From contig JANQJR010000039.1 in the NCBI GenBank assembly GCA_028281525.1, positions 35,487-99,486 of the forward strand: DNA of 64,000 nt. Reading direction: 5' to 3'. Shown here in pieces: positions 1-8,500 of the stretch (position 1 is its first letter; each line of letters begins with the position of its first letter). This stretch comes from Magnetovibrio sp. GTDB taxonomy: Bacteria > Pseudomonadota > Alphaproteobacteria > Rhodospirillales > Magnetovibrionaceae. The notes under the pieces were generated by a model that was given only the letters and a program-made list of their open reading frames with translations, was not told where the DNA came from and did no database searches. Position numbers and translations under genes: made by a program.

Positions 1-450
1 CAATGTTTCCCCGGACACATCTAGGGAGAAACCCGCGAACGTTTCGATTTCCGCGGGAGACAGCAAATCTCCCGCTTTGCCCGGCGTTGCGGAACGGATG
101 ATCAGATTGCGAACGCGCAGCAGCAATTCGTCCGTGTCGCAGGGTTTGGTCATGTAATCATCGGCGCCCAAGTGTAACGCCGAAAGCCGGTCGTCGCGAT
201 TGTTGCGCGAGGTCAAGACAATGATCGGAACGCTGGAACGCGCGCGGATTTGACGGGTCAAGACCAGCCCATCCTCGTCAGGCAGGGTCAAATCCAAAAG
301 GATCAAATCGACATCGAATTTATCCAGGATGCCGAACATTTCACTGCCGGACCTGGCGAGGCTGATGGCGTAGCCGTCCTGACGCAGGCATTTGCCCAAC
401 AATTCCAGGATGAAGACATCGTCTTCCACGATCAGCAGGCGCCGGTCCAT
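1..450 (-). CDS. OmpR-family response regulator, 3' end outside the window
   Basis: Two-component response regulator. From the ATG at 448-450 the reverse strand reads without a stop to base 1, giving 150 residues of a longer protein. The N-terminal receiver domain (about residues 4-115) has the acidic pair D10/D11, the phospho-acceptor D53 in an LLLDLTLPDEDG context, the conserved T80 and K102 in the TKP motif. The residues after about 125 (LLSPAEIETF) look like the start of a winged-helix output domain, as in OmpR/PhoB proteins, but most of it lies beyond the edge. It is divergently transcribed from the FecR/RTX gene about 150 bp away, so it could control that gene; this is inference from position. 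It resembles the regulator at 52232-52921 in the receiver domain. No partner kinase is visible at this end of the window. Confidence 0.88.
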   Translation of the reverse strand, partial: MDRRLLIVEDDVFILELLGKCLRQDGYAISLARSGSEMFGILDKFDVDLILLDLTLPDEDGLVLTRQIRARSSVPIIVLTSRNNRDDRLSALHLGADDYMTKPCDTDELLLRVRNLIIRSATPGKAGDLLSPAEIETFAGFSLDVSGETL

Positions 451-601
451 GAAACGGTTCCTTGGCTAGAGTTTTAATGGCTCCTTATAGCATCCCCTCC
501 GATCCGATAACCACAACCACATGCGCGGATTTACAACTCGTTCACAACGCGTTTGTAATCGTACAACACCCACCCGTTACCTTCGATAGGGCAACATTGG
601 T

Positions 602-2947
602 GTGCCATCAAAAGCGCACCGGTCCGCACCCAACGCTTTATCAATCGAAGGTTTGTCACCGATGGCACCGGACATCCCACAGATTCTGAACACCGTGAAT
701 CCGGGGATTGAGCTCGCGCCGGATCGACCCGTTGCGACGGATGGAACCGTCACGGTACCACCCCATTCAGCGCCCATCGTCGTGGCGCAAAACTTCGGTA
801 GCATCGAAATCGCACAAAGTAACGCCCTGCCCGCGCCCGGGGTTGGGGCGCCGATCGGCCAAATCAGCGAAAGCATCGGCAGTGTGAGCGTGACGCGTGT
901 CGACGGCACCACCCAAACCCTTTCCGTTGGTGCAAACATCTATCAAGGCGATGTGGTGGAAACGGGTGCGGAGTCCAGCACCAGCATCATCTTTGTCGAC
1001 GACACCATTTTTTCCATGGACGATGACGCCCAGATGGTCATCGACGAAATGATTTACGATCCGGCGACGCAATCGGGCAATTTCAGCGCCCAAGTGGTCA
1101 AAGGGGTGTTTTCGTTCGTCAGCGGCAATCTGGCCAAAACGTCGCCGGACGGGATGATGCTGAGTACGCCGACCACCACCATCGGCATTCGCGGCTCGAC
1201 GGTGTTGGGCCAGGCCGGACCGGAGGGTACGGAGAACAAAATCACGCTGGTCCGGGATGTGGACGGCAACGTTGGCGAAATCGTCATTTCCAATGCGTTT
1301 GGTTCGGTGGTGCTGAGCCAGGCCGGTGCCACGACATCCGTGTTCAGTCTCAACGACGCCCCCGGCCAGGTGGTGATTCTCTCGCCGCAGGATATTCAGC
1401 GCGATTTCGGCTCGACCCTGACCAAGTTGGTCAAGACCGTTGCGCAGAAGGCCCAAAATGACGCCCAGGCGGCGCAGGACAACGCGAACCAGGCTCAGGC
1501 CGATGCCGAGGCCACCGCCCAGGACGCGCAACAAGCCCAAGAGGAAGCTGCCGCGGCGGAGCAGGCCCTGTCCGAGGCTGAAGCCGCCACCGCCCAAGCC
1601 GAAGCCGAGGCCCAAGCCGCCGAGGCCGAAGCGGAGGCGCTCGCCGCCCAAGCCGAGGCCGCCCGGTTGGCCGCCGAAGCCAGCGGCGACCCGCAGGCGC
1701 TCGCCGAAGCCCAGGCTTTGGAAACCGAAGCGGCCCAAGCCTTTGCGCAGGCGCAGGATTTGCAGGACCAGGTTGCGCTGGAGGCCGCGCAAATCGATGA
1801 ACTTCAGCTCCAAGCCCAAAATGCGGCCCTGGCCGCCCAGGAAACGGCGGAACTTGCGGCGCTGTCCGAACAAGAGGCCCTGGACGCCATCGCATCCGCG
1901 CAGCAACAGCTTCAATACAGCGGCCTGGCGGGCGCCGCGGCGGAGTTCCAGGAACAGGTTTTCACGGATTTTATGGAGACCGGCGTTTTGGACGTCGAAT
2001 TCCTGCCGGGCGACATTGGTCTCGACGGCTTGGCGGGCGAAGCCGGTTTGGCCGACACCATCCTTGACGGTCCCATCGGCCCGGATGACGATTTTGATTT
2101 CGATCCGTTTCTGGATTCATTTGTAACGGATCCCTTTGGGGGGCCTCCATTTGGTTTTGGCCCCTTTTCACCGGAGGAAGGTTTCGGGTTTTTCGGTTTT
2201 GGGCCGTTGGACCCGGATTTCTTGTTTTTTGGGGGGTTCTTTGGTGAGTTTGACTCTGGAGAAGGTGAGTTTGAAGACCCTTTCCCTTTCCCTTTCGGTG
2301 ACCCACCAAGTGGTGTGATTCTGTTCGGGACACCCGGCAACGATACCCTCGAAGGAGGCGCTCAGGATGATGAGCTTTATGGAGATGAAGGCAACGACAC
2401 TCTGATTGGTGGCGATGGGAATGACAAGCTATTCGGTGAGTTTGGCGATGACACCCTGAATGGTGGCAGTGGGAATGACGAGCTTTATGGAGATGATGGC
2501 GATGACACCCTGGATGGCGGCAGCGGGAATGACATCCTGAACGGAGGAAATGGTGCGGACAACCTGACCGGTGGAGCGGGCGCCGATATTTTCGTTTATG
2601 AATATGAAACGCATAGCCAATCGGGTTCTGGGATCGATCACATCACGGACTTCAATGCCGGCGGCGATGGTTCCGCTGGCGTGGACGTCATCGAAATTCA
2701 CGATGCGTGGTCCACCGGTGGCTTCTCGTTCAACAAATCGCTCACCGATACGGGCGGCAATACTATCCTCTGGACCGGAAATGGTTCGATCGAGGCCATG
2801 TTGGATACCAACGGTGAAACGACTCTCAAGTTCGACATGGACGGCGATGGAACGTTTGACGGCAATGACATGGAAATCGATGTCAGCGGCTACACGGGTA
2901 CGTTCGACGACTCCGATTTCGAATTCATCGACCCATTCGCCATATAA
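602..2947 (+). CDS. FecR-domain protein with Ala-rich coiled coil and C-terminal RTX repeats
   Basis: Probable secreted calcium-binding exoprotein of 781 residues from a GTG at 602. An in-frame ATG at 662 (MAPDIPQ), preceded by GAAGG, is an equally plausible start. Domains in order: a low-complexity N-terminus without a Sec signal, a FecR-type domain at about residues 95-200 (GSVSVTRVDG, GVFSFVSG, TPTTTIGIRGS), a long Ala/Glu/Gln-rich coiled coil at about 280-440, a Gly/Phe/Asp-rich linker at about 470-570, and about eight RTX nonapeptides of the GGxGND type at about 580-660. A final domain ends in FEFIDPFAI. RTX repeats plus the missing N-terminal signal suggest type I secretion; that is family knowledge, and no type I exporter genes are in the window. 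The FecR domain here is not next to a sigma factor or receptor, so a role in iron signalling is unlikely. Confidence 0.85.
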   Translation: MPSKAHRSAPNALSIEGLSPMAPDIPQILNTVNPGIELAPDRPVATDGTVTVPPHSAPIVVAQNFGSIEIAQSNALPAPGVGAPIGQISESIGSVSVTRVDGTTQTLSVGANIYQGDVVETGAESSTSIIFVDDTIFSMDDDAQMVIDEMIYDPATQSGNFSAQVVKGVFSFVSGNLAKTSPDGMMLSTPTTTIGIRGSTVLGQAGPEGTENKITLVRDVDGNVGEIVISNAFGSVVLSQAGATTSVFSLNDAPGQVVILSPQDIQRDFGSTLTKLVKTVAQKAQNDAQAAQDNANQAQADAEATAQDAQQAQEEAAAAEQALSEAEAATAQAEAEAQAAEAEAEALAAQAEAARLAAEASGDPQALAEAQALETEAAQAFAQAQDLQDQVALEAAQIDELQLQAQNAALAAQETAELAALSEQEALDAIASAQQQLQYSGLAGAAAEFQEQVFTDFMETGVLDVEFLPGDIGLDGLAGEAGLADTILDGPIGPDDDFDFDPFLDSFVTDPFGGPPFGFGPFSPEEGFGFFGFGPLDPDFLFFGGFFGEFDSGEGEFEDPFPFPFGDPPSGVILFGTPGNDTLEGGAQDDELYGDEGNDTLIGGDGNDKLFGEFGDDTLNGGSGNDELYGDDGDDTLDGGSGNDILNGGNGADNLTGGAGADIFVYEYETHSQSGSGIDHITDFNAGGDGSAGVDVIEIHDAWSTGGFSFNKSLTDTGGNTILWTGNGSIEAMLDTNGETTLKFDMDGDGTFDGNDMEIDVSGYTGTFDDSDFEFIDPFAI

Positions 2948-3013
2948 AGAAAGCTGTATGGGAACCCAGGTCCGGATGGCCGTAACGCGCGTTGTACAAG
3001 GTTGATCCGCCAT

Positions 3014-3100
3014 GACGCTCTCGACGATCATGACATGAAAACCAATGTGAGCGGCTATCCAGGTACGTTCGATACGACGGATTTTGCGTTCGCCGCATAA
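3014..3100 (+). pseudogene. Decayed copy of the C-terminal tail of the upstream RTX gene
   Basis: The reading frame ending in TAA at 3098-3100 encodes MKTNVSGYPGTFDTTDFAF followed by two alanines. This matches the last residues of the RTX protein just upstream (MEIDVSGYTGTFDDSDFEF), and the preceding DALDDHD resembles its GTFDGND. No start codon, ribosome site or upstream domain is present. It is best read as a remnant of a tandem duplication or of a second, mostly deleted RTX gene. Confidence 0.6.
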
Positions 3101-3209
3101 CTCTTTGTGCCAGCATGGGACGCATTGCGAACATGATGACCACGACATCAAAACGTCCGGTTTGTACTGATCGGCCGATGTGAAGGATAGCGAATACGCT
3201 CAAATCCGA

Positions 3210-3490
3210 CCCGAAACCCGACAATCGCATAACGCTTTGATTGTTCAGGAAGGTGCGTGCAGATTGTCGCAAGTTAAATGCGAAGTTTCGTAATTCATCT
3301 TGTGATGTCGCATTTCAAAATGTTTCCGACACCGACTGTCGGTTTCCTTTTGGCATGTCGTGGAAAGCCGGTATTGGCGGTGTTTGCAGCGGTTAAGGGT
3401 GTCGTTTGTGGCAGCTTAGCGTGTCGCGAGATTGCAGAATCACGGCTTAGTGTGTCGTCAGTTTTTGAGATTTTCTTTTTATTTCAACCT
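3210..3490. repeat. Dispersed intergenic repeat, copy 1
   Basis: This stretch is clearly homologous to 51681-51975. Shared blocks include CAGGAAGGTGCGTGCAG, AAATGCGAAGTTTCG, a run of about 35 nearly identical bases from AATTCATCTTGTGATGTCGC through CAAAATGTTTCCGACACCGA, and a downstream block around CAGCTTAGCGTGTCG. A shorter, internally deleted version lies at 21044-21175. The reading frame inside it (3278-3595) has a homologous frame in the other long copy, but neither has a convincing ribosome site or recognisable domain. I therefore call it a non-coding repeat. The rest of the 2948-3730 gap holds only the RTX remnant and the leader of the transporter gene. Confidence 0.75.
3330..3358 (+). 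terminator. Hairpin with T-rich tail inside repeat copy 1
   Basis: A stem CCGACA / TGTCGG around a five-base loop is followed by TTTCCTTTT. The equivalent place in the second long copy (about 51800-51828) has CCGACAC / GTGTCGG with a longer loop and TTCCTTTTT. The stem pairing is thus kept although the loop and stem length differ, which suggests a selected hairpin, possibly an intrinsic terminator. Confidence 0.45.
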
Positions 3491-3730
3491 CTCTTCAGTG
3501 GTGCGCCGCATCATCGCGTACTCGTCAAGGCACAGCTCACCCCCACAGATCAGAGCAAAACGGCATCTAAAGATGTCCCCACCCACGTCGTTTAAGCGTT
3601 TTGTTGCGTCGCGCGTTAGTGCAACCTTTTAATTTTAACGGGTCGCGCATGAGTCTTTATGGTTGTGTGCTCACGTTCAATGCTTGTAGTTTGTTGGCCG
3701 TTGTAAATGGCATGCATGGGGACGTAAAGC

Positions 3731-5491
3731 TTGCCTGTTCACGGGCTAAAAAAAGTCCGGCAGTTTGCCGGGCAAAGGGTATTCTTTTGCGTTATCATGG
3801 TCTTGGCGGTCAGCCCAGCCCGGGCGCAGACGATTCCCGACCAAGATCTTCCCGCCATCCAACAAAAGCAAGACAGCATCCAACGCCGTCACAGTGACGA
3901 TGTCCGGCAACGCGGAGTTGAGCGCCGCGAGTTCATCGACAAACCGCCCGACGGCATGCAAACTCCGCGCATCGAAGCACCCGCGGGGCTGGAAGACGGG
4001 GCCTGTGCAGATATCGATACATTCGACGTGAAGGGCGCGGAACTGATCTCCATTGAGGTCATGAACGTCATGACCGGCGAATATGCGGGCCGGTGCTTGA
4101 TGCTGGAGCAGATCAACACGTTGTTGGCGGACATCAGCAACTGGTATCTGGATCGCGGCTACGTCACCACGCGGGCGTATCTGCCGCCCCAAGACTTGAC
4201 CACCGGCACACTACAGATCGTGGTGGTGGAAGGACGTACCCAGGACATCCGTTTTTCGCCGGGTCAAACGGAACGGGGCGGCTTGGCGACCGCTTTTCCG
4301 GAGCTTGAGGGGCAGCGGCTCAACATCCGCGATCTGGAACAAGGCCTGGATCAGCTCAACCGTTTGCCCAGCAACAACGCTAAGCTGACCTTGGAGCCGG
4401 GCGAAAAAACCGGCGAAACGGTGGTGGTGATCGAGAACGCGCCGGACAAGCGCATGCGTTTCACTGGGACCGAGGACAACACCGGATCGCGGGCCACGGG
4501 CTTGCACCAGCGCACCCTTGAGGCGGAAGTGGACGATCTGCTCGGCATCAACGACATGTGGTCCGTTTCCTATAAACACAGCCTCACCAATTTCGAAGAT
4601 TACGGCGCTAAAAATGTGAGCGGTTCGTTGAGCGTGCCCTACGGCTACTGGACGTTTGAGTATTCGGACAGCTGGTTCCTTTACGCCAGCACCATCGAAG
4701 CCACAACAGACTCTTATAAGTCCACCGGCTCCAGCCGCCAGAGCGAACTGAGCGCCGAGCGGGTGGTGCACCGCGATCAAGACAGCAAAACTTCTCTTGA
4801 GGGTGCGCTGACCCTCAAGCAAGGACGCAACTTCATCGCCGAGACGCTGTTGGAAAGCCAGAGTCGCAAGCTGAGCATCGGTGCGCTGACGCTCCATCAC
4901 GCGGATCGGATTTGGGACGGCGCGCTCAGCGGCTCCGTGACGTACAACCTGGGTCTGCGGTCGTTCGGCGCGAAGAAAGATCACGAAATCGGATCGAATG
5001 ATGCGCGCGCGCAGTTCAAGAAGTGGAGTTTTAACGCCAGCTATAGCCGCCCGTTGCCGATTGCGGAACAGGCCCTTAACAGCTCCTTGGCGTTGATCGG
5101 CCAATGGACGCCGCACACCCTGTTCAGTTCGGAACGCATCAGCATCGGGGGTTTGAGCAGTGTGCGCGGCTTCAAGGAGGACAGCCTTTCCGGCGACGTG
5201 GGCGGATATGGGCGAACTGAGCTGAGCTGGACCTTGCCGGGCACGGATTGGGAGCCGTTCGACAAAACGTTCGGGCGGTTGACGCCCTATGGGGCGTTGG
5301 ATGCCGGCTGGATCAAGGCCGACCCGGGGGAGGTAGGCGAGGGCGGCGTTCTGGCGGGCTGGACCCTAGGCCTGCGCGCGTCCAGCGGTGTGGTCAGTTT
5401 CGACGTCGCGTGGGCGGAGCCGTTGAAGCGCCATCACAACCTCATGCGCCGGGGCCATGAACTGTATACGTCCTTGAGCATTGCGTATTAG
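3731..5491 (+). CDS. TpsB/CdiB-type two-partner secretion outer-membrane transporter (ShlB/FhaC family)
   Basis: Outer-membrane Omp85-superfamily pore that would export the TpsA protein encoded next. The 586-residue product starts at a TTG at 3731, with GGGGAC about 7 bases upstream; this start supplies a basic n-region and a signal peptide ending SPARA. A linker is followed by POTRA-type periplasmic domains (about 95-240; NWYLDRGYVTTRAYLPPQ is typical of POTRA_2). The remainder is a 16-strand-type barrel (about 250-586) containing the family signature VRGF at about residue 475 in GGLSSVRGFKED. Length fits the family (about 550-600). The stop at 5489-5491 is followed by the TpsA start at 5501, so the two genes are an operon. 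The protein ends in an aromatic residue (SLSIAY), as outer-membrane barrels usually do. Confidence 0.93.
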   Translation: MPVHGLKKVRQFAGQRVFFCVIMVLAVSPARAQTIPDQDLPAIQQKQDSIQRRHSDDVRQRGVERREFIDKPPDGMQTPRIEAPAGLEDGACADIDTFDVKGAELISIEVMNVMTGEYAGRCLMLEQINTLLADISNWYLDRGYVTTRAYLPPQDLTTGTLQIVVVEGRTQDIRFSPGQTERGGLATAFPELEGQRLNIRDLEQGLDQLNRLPSNNAKLTLEPGEKTGETVVVIENAPDKRMRFTGTEDNTGSRATGLHQRTLEAEVDDLLGINDMWSVSYKHSLTNFEDYGAKNVSGSLSVPYGYWTFEYSDSWFLYASTIEATTDSYKSTGSSRQSELSAERVVHRDQDSKTSLEGALTLKQGRNFIAETLLESQSRKLSIGALTLHHADRIWDGALSGSVTYNLGLRSFGAKKDHEIGSNDARAQFKKWSFNASYSRPLPIAEQALNSSLALIGQWTPHTLFSSERISIGGLSSVRGFKEDSLSGDVGGYGRTELSWTLPGTDWEPFDKTFGRLTPYGALDAGWIKADPGEVGEGGVLAGWTLGLRASSGVVSFDVAWAEPLKRHHNLMRRGHELYTSLSIAY

Positions 5492-5500
5492 GAGAGAGCT

Positions 5501-8500
5501 TTGACGTATATCCGCAATGCGATTGTCTGGTTTGTGTCCTTCTTGCTGACGCTGCCGTCTGAGTGGGTTTTGGCGGCGGACCCGATCGTGGTGGACACGG
5601 CGGCCCCCGGCGCCAACCGCGCAACTGTGGCCACCACGCCCAGCGGTAAACCAATGCTCAACATCGCCGCGCCCAATGCGTCGGGCGTGTCGCACAACAA
5701 GTTCGCCAATTTCAACGTCACCTCGCAGGGTTTGGTGATCAACAACGCAACAGCACTGGCGAACACCAGTCTGGCGGGCGTGATCGAGGCCAATCCGAAC
5801 TTTTCCGGCAGTGCGGCCAGCCTGATCCTCAACGAAGTGACCAGTTCCAACCGCTCGCTTCTAAAAGGCGCGACGGAAATCGGCGGGCAGGCGGCGGATT
5901 ACATCCTCGCCAATCCCAACGGCATCACGTGTGACGGCTGCGGCTTCATCAACACGCCGCGCGCGACGCTCACCACCGGCACGCCGACGTTCACGGGAAC
6001 TCAACTGGCGGGTCTGTCGGTTGATGTGGGGGATATCTTAGTGGAAGGCCTGGGTCTCGACGCCACCAAGGCCACCAAGTTCGACATCGTGACGCGCGCC
6101 GCCATCATCAACGCACAGATCAACGCGGCTGATTTGGGCATTCACGCGGGCCGTCAGAACTTCGACTACACCGCACGGTCCGGCACGGCCAAAACGGACG
6201 ACGGCTCCGTCAAGCCCGCCTTCGCCATCGACTCGACGGCGCTTGGCGGCATGTACGCGGGGCGCATCACGTTGGTGGGCACCGAAGCCGGGCTCGGCGT
6301 GCGCGTTGCGGGCGACATGGCGGCCAGCACCGGGGACATGGTGTTGACCGCCGCCGGCCGGTTGGAGCTCAAATCCGACATCTCGGTTGCCCAGGACATC
6401 CAGTTGGCCAGTCTCAGCGACGACATCGTCGCCGACAAGGCGGTTTATGCGGGCGGCAATCTGACGGCGACGGCCAATACGGGAACCGTCACGGCCAATG
6501 CGAGCGCGTCCTTCGGCGCGGCTGGCGACGTGACGGTGAAGGCCGCCAACGTGACGGCCAATGCAACGGGGGGAACTGGCGGTCAGTTCGTCGCGGGGAT
6601 GGACGACAGCGGCGCGCTAACCACAGACGGCACGCTGGACATTCAGGCCACCACGCAGATTGCCACCGGTGACGGATTCTTAGGCGCCGGGCAGGCGGTG
6701 AAGCTCAAGGGCCCAACGATCGATTTGTCCCGCGCGGCGGATGACAGTTCGGAGACCGTGCGTTCGCGCGGCACGCTCACCATCGAAAGCGGCAATCTCA
6801 GCGCCTCGGGCGGGCGTATCGCGTCCGACGGGGCGATGACGCTCACGGGCAATTCGCCCATCGTCATCGGCGCAGGCAATTACAGCTCCGCCAGCGCCAT
6901 CGCGCTCACAGGCGACAGCATCACCACCGCCGCGACCATGACATCGGATCAATCCATTACGCTCACGTCCACCGTGGGTGACATCACTAACACCGGCTCC
7001 ATCGCCGCAACCACGACGACGGAGCTCAACGCCGCCGCCAACATCACCAATTCCGGTACCCTCGAATCCCAGACCGGCACCACCGTGACGGCGGCGGGGG
7101 ACATCGACAACCAGACGGGCGCGAAGATCAAAAGCGCGGCGACGACCAATGTCACTGCGGGCGGGACGCTGACCAACGTGGGCTCTATCTTTGCGGAACA
7201 AGCCGCCACCATCACCGCGCCGACCATCGCCAACACCGGATCGCTGGCGGGCGGAACGGACCTGAACATTAACGTCGGCTCGCTCAGCAACACCGCAGGC
7301 GTTCTGCACGCCCAAGACAACATCACCGTCATCGGCACGGACGGCGCGTCCAACGCGACCCTGTTCGACAACGCGTCGGGGGTCGTCGAAACCGTCAATG
7401 GCGACATCGCCATCACCGCCGACACCATCCAAAACCGCAAGTCGGTGTTTACCGCCGGAAGCATCCACAGATGGACAAAGCAGTATAGGGGTAGCAGCGA
7501 TGGCTGTTATGAGGGCGATGGAAAAATCTGCACGTACAACCTCGTGATCGATTCGCCCATTGGTTCTTTGCAATTCGCGTACAGGGGGCCATTCTTCGGG
7601 CGTTACCACGAGGGCTATATTTCCGCCGATTCAGCGGCAAGCTTGATGCATGCGGGACGCAACATCTCGCTCACCGGTGCGACCATCACCAACGACAATT
7701 CCAACATCCACGCCGTGGATGACATCACCCTGACCGGCACGACCGTCAACAACCAGGGTGCGGCGATTTACAGCCGACTTTATTACAGGGGCATTCCGGG
7801 GGGAGAAAACCGGTGGTTTCTGGGGCTTGAAAAAACCGTCTCCACCACCGATTCCGTTATCCAGGCTGGAGGCGCCCTCACAATCGACGCCGCCGATCCG
7901 GACAGCAGTGTGCGAAACGGCACGGAGCTGTACGATTCCGCGCCGCCCCCAGGCACACATCCCATCGGGACCAATGAGTTGGCGACGCCGCCAACGCAAA
8001 GTGCGCTGCTCGACACCTCCGCCTACGTCGATCTGATCCCGGGCCGCAACGCCCTGTTTCTGACTAATCCTTCGCCCACTGCAACCTTCGTCTATGAGAC
8101 CCGCGCCGATTTCATCGACGTGGCCAATTATTACGGATCAGATTATTTCATCGGCAAGCTGGGCGTCACCCCAGGCCAAGTCGCCACGCGGCTCGGCGAT
8201 GCATACTTCGACACCACCCTGGTGCGCGAGGCGATCGTGCGCGAAACCGGCAAACGCTTCCTGGACGATACGGTCGACAACGACATCCAGCAGATGAAAA
8301 ACCTACTGGACAACGCCGTCGCCGCCAGCGGCGGCCTCAATCTCGCCTTCGGCATTTCGCTCAGCGCCGAACAAATCGACGCGCTCACCACTGACATCGT
8401 GTGGTACGTGGAGGAAGAATACAATGGCCAAACTGTTCTGGTGCCCAAAGTCTTTCTCGCGTCCGCCACCCGCGCAACGCTGGACGACAGCGGCGCGATC

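Noticed and set aside
602..2947. FecR gene as part of an iron-sensing FecI-FecR system
   Set aside because: There is no adjacent sigma factor or FecA-type receptor, and the protein continues into RTX repeats.
3278..3595. 105-codon frame in repeat copy 1, with a homologous frame at 51751-52011
   Set aside because: Similarity of the two peptides follows from the DNA repeat. Neither frame has a ribosome site or known domain, and the reading lengths differ. Kept as a non-coding repeat.
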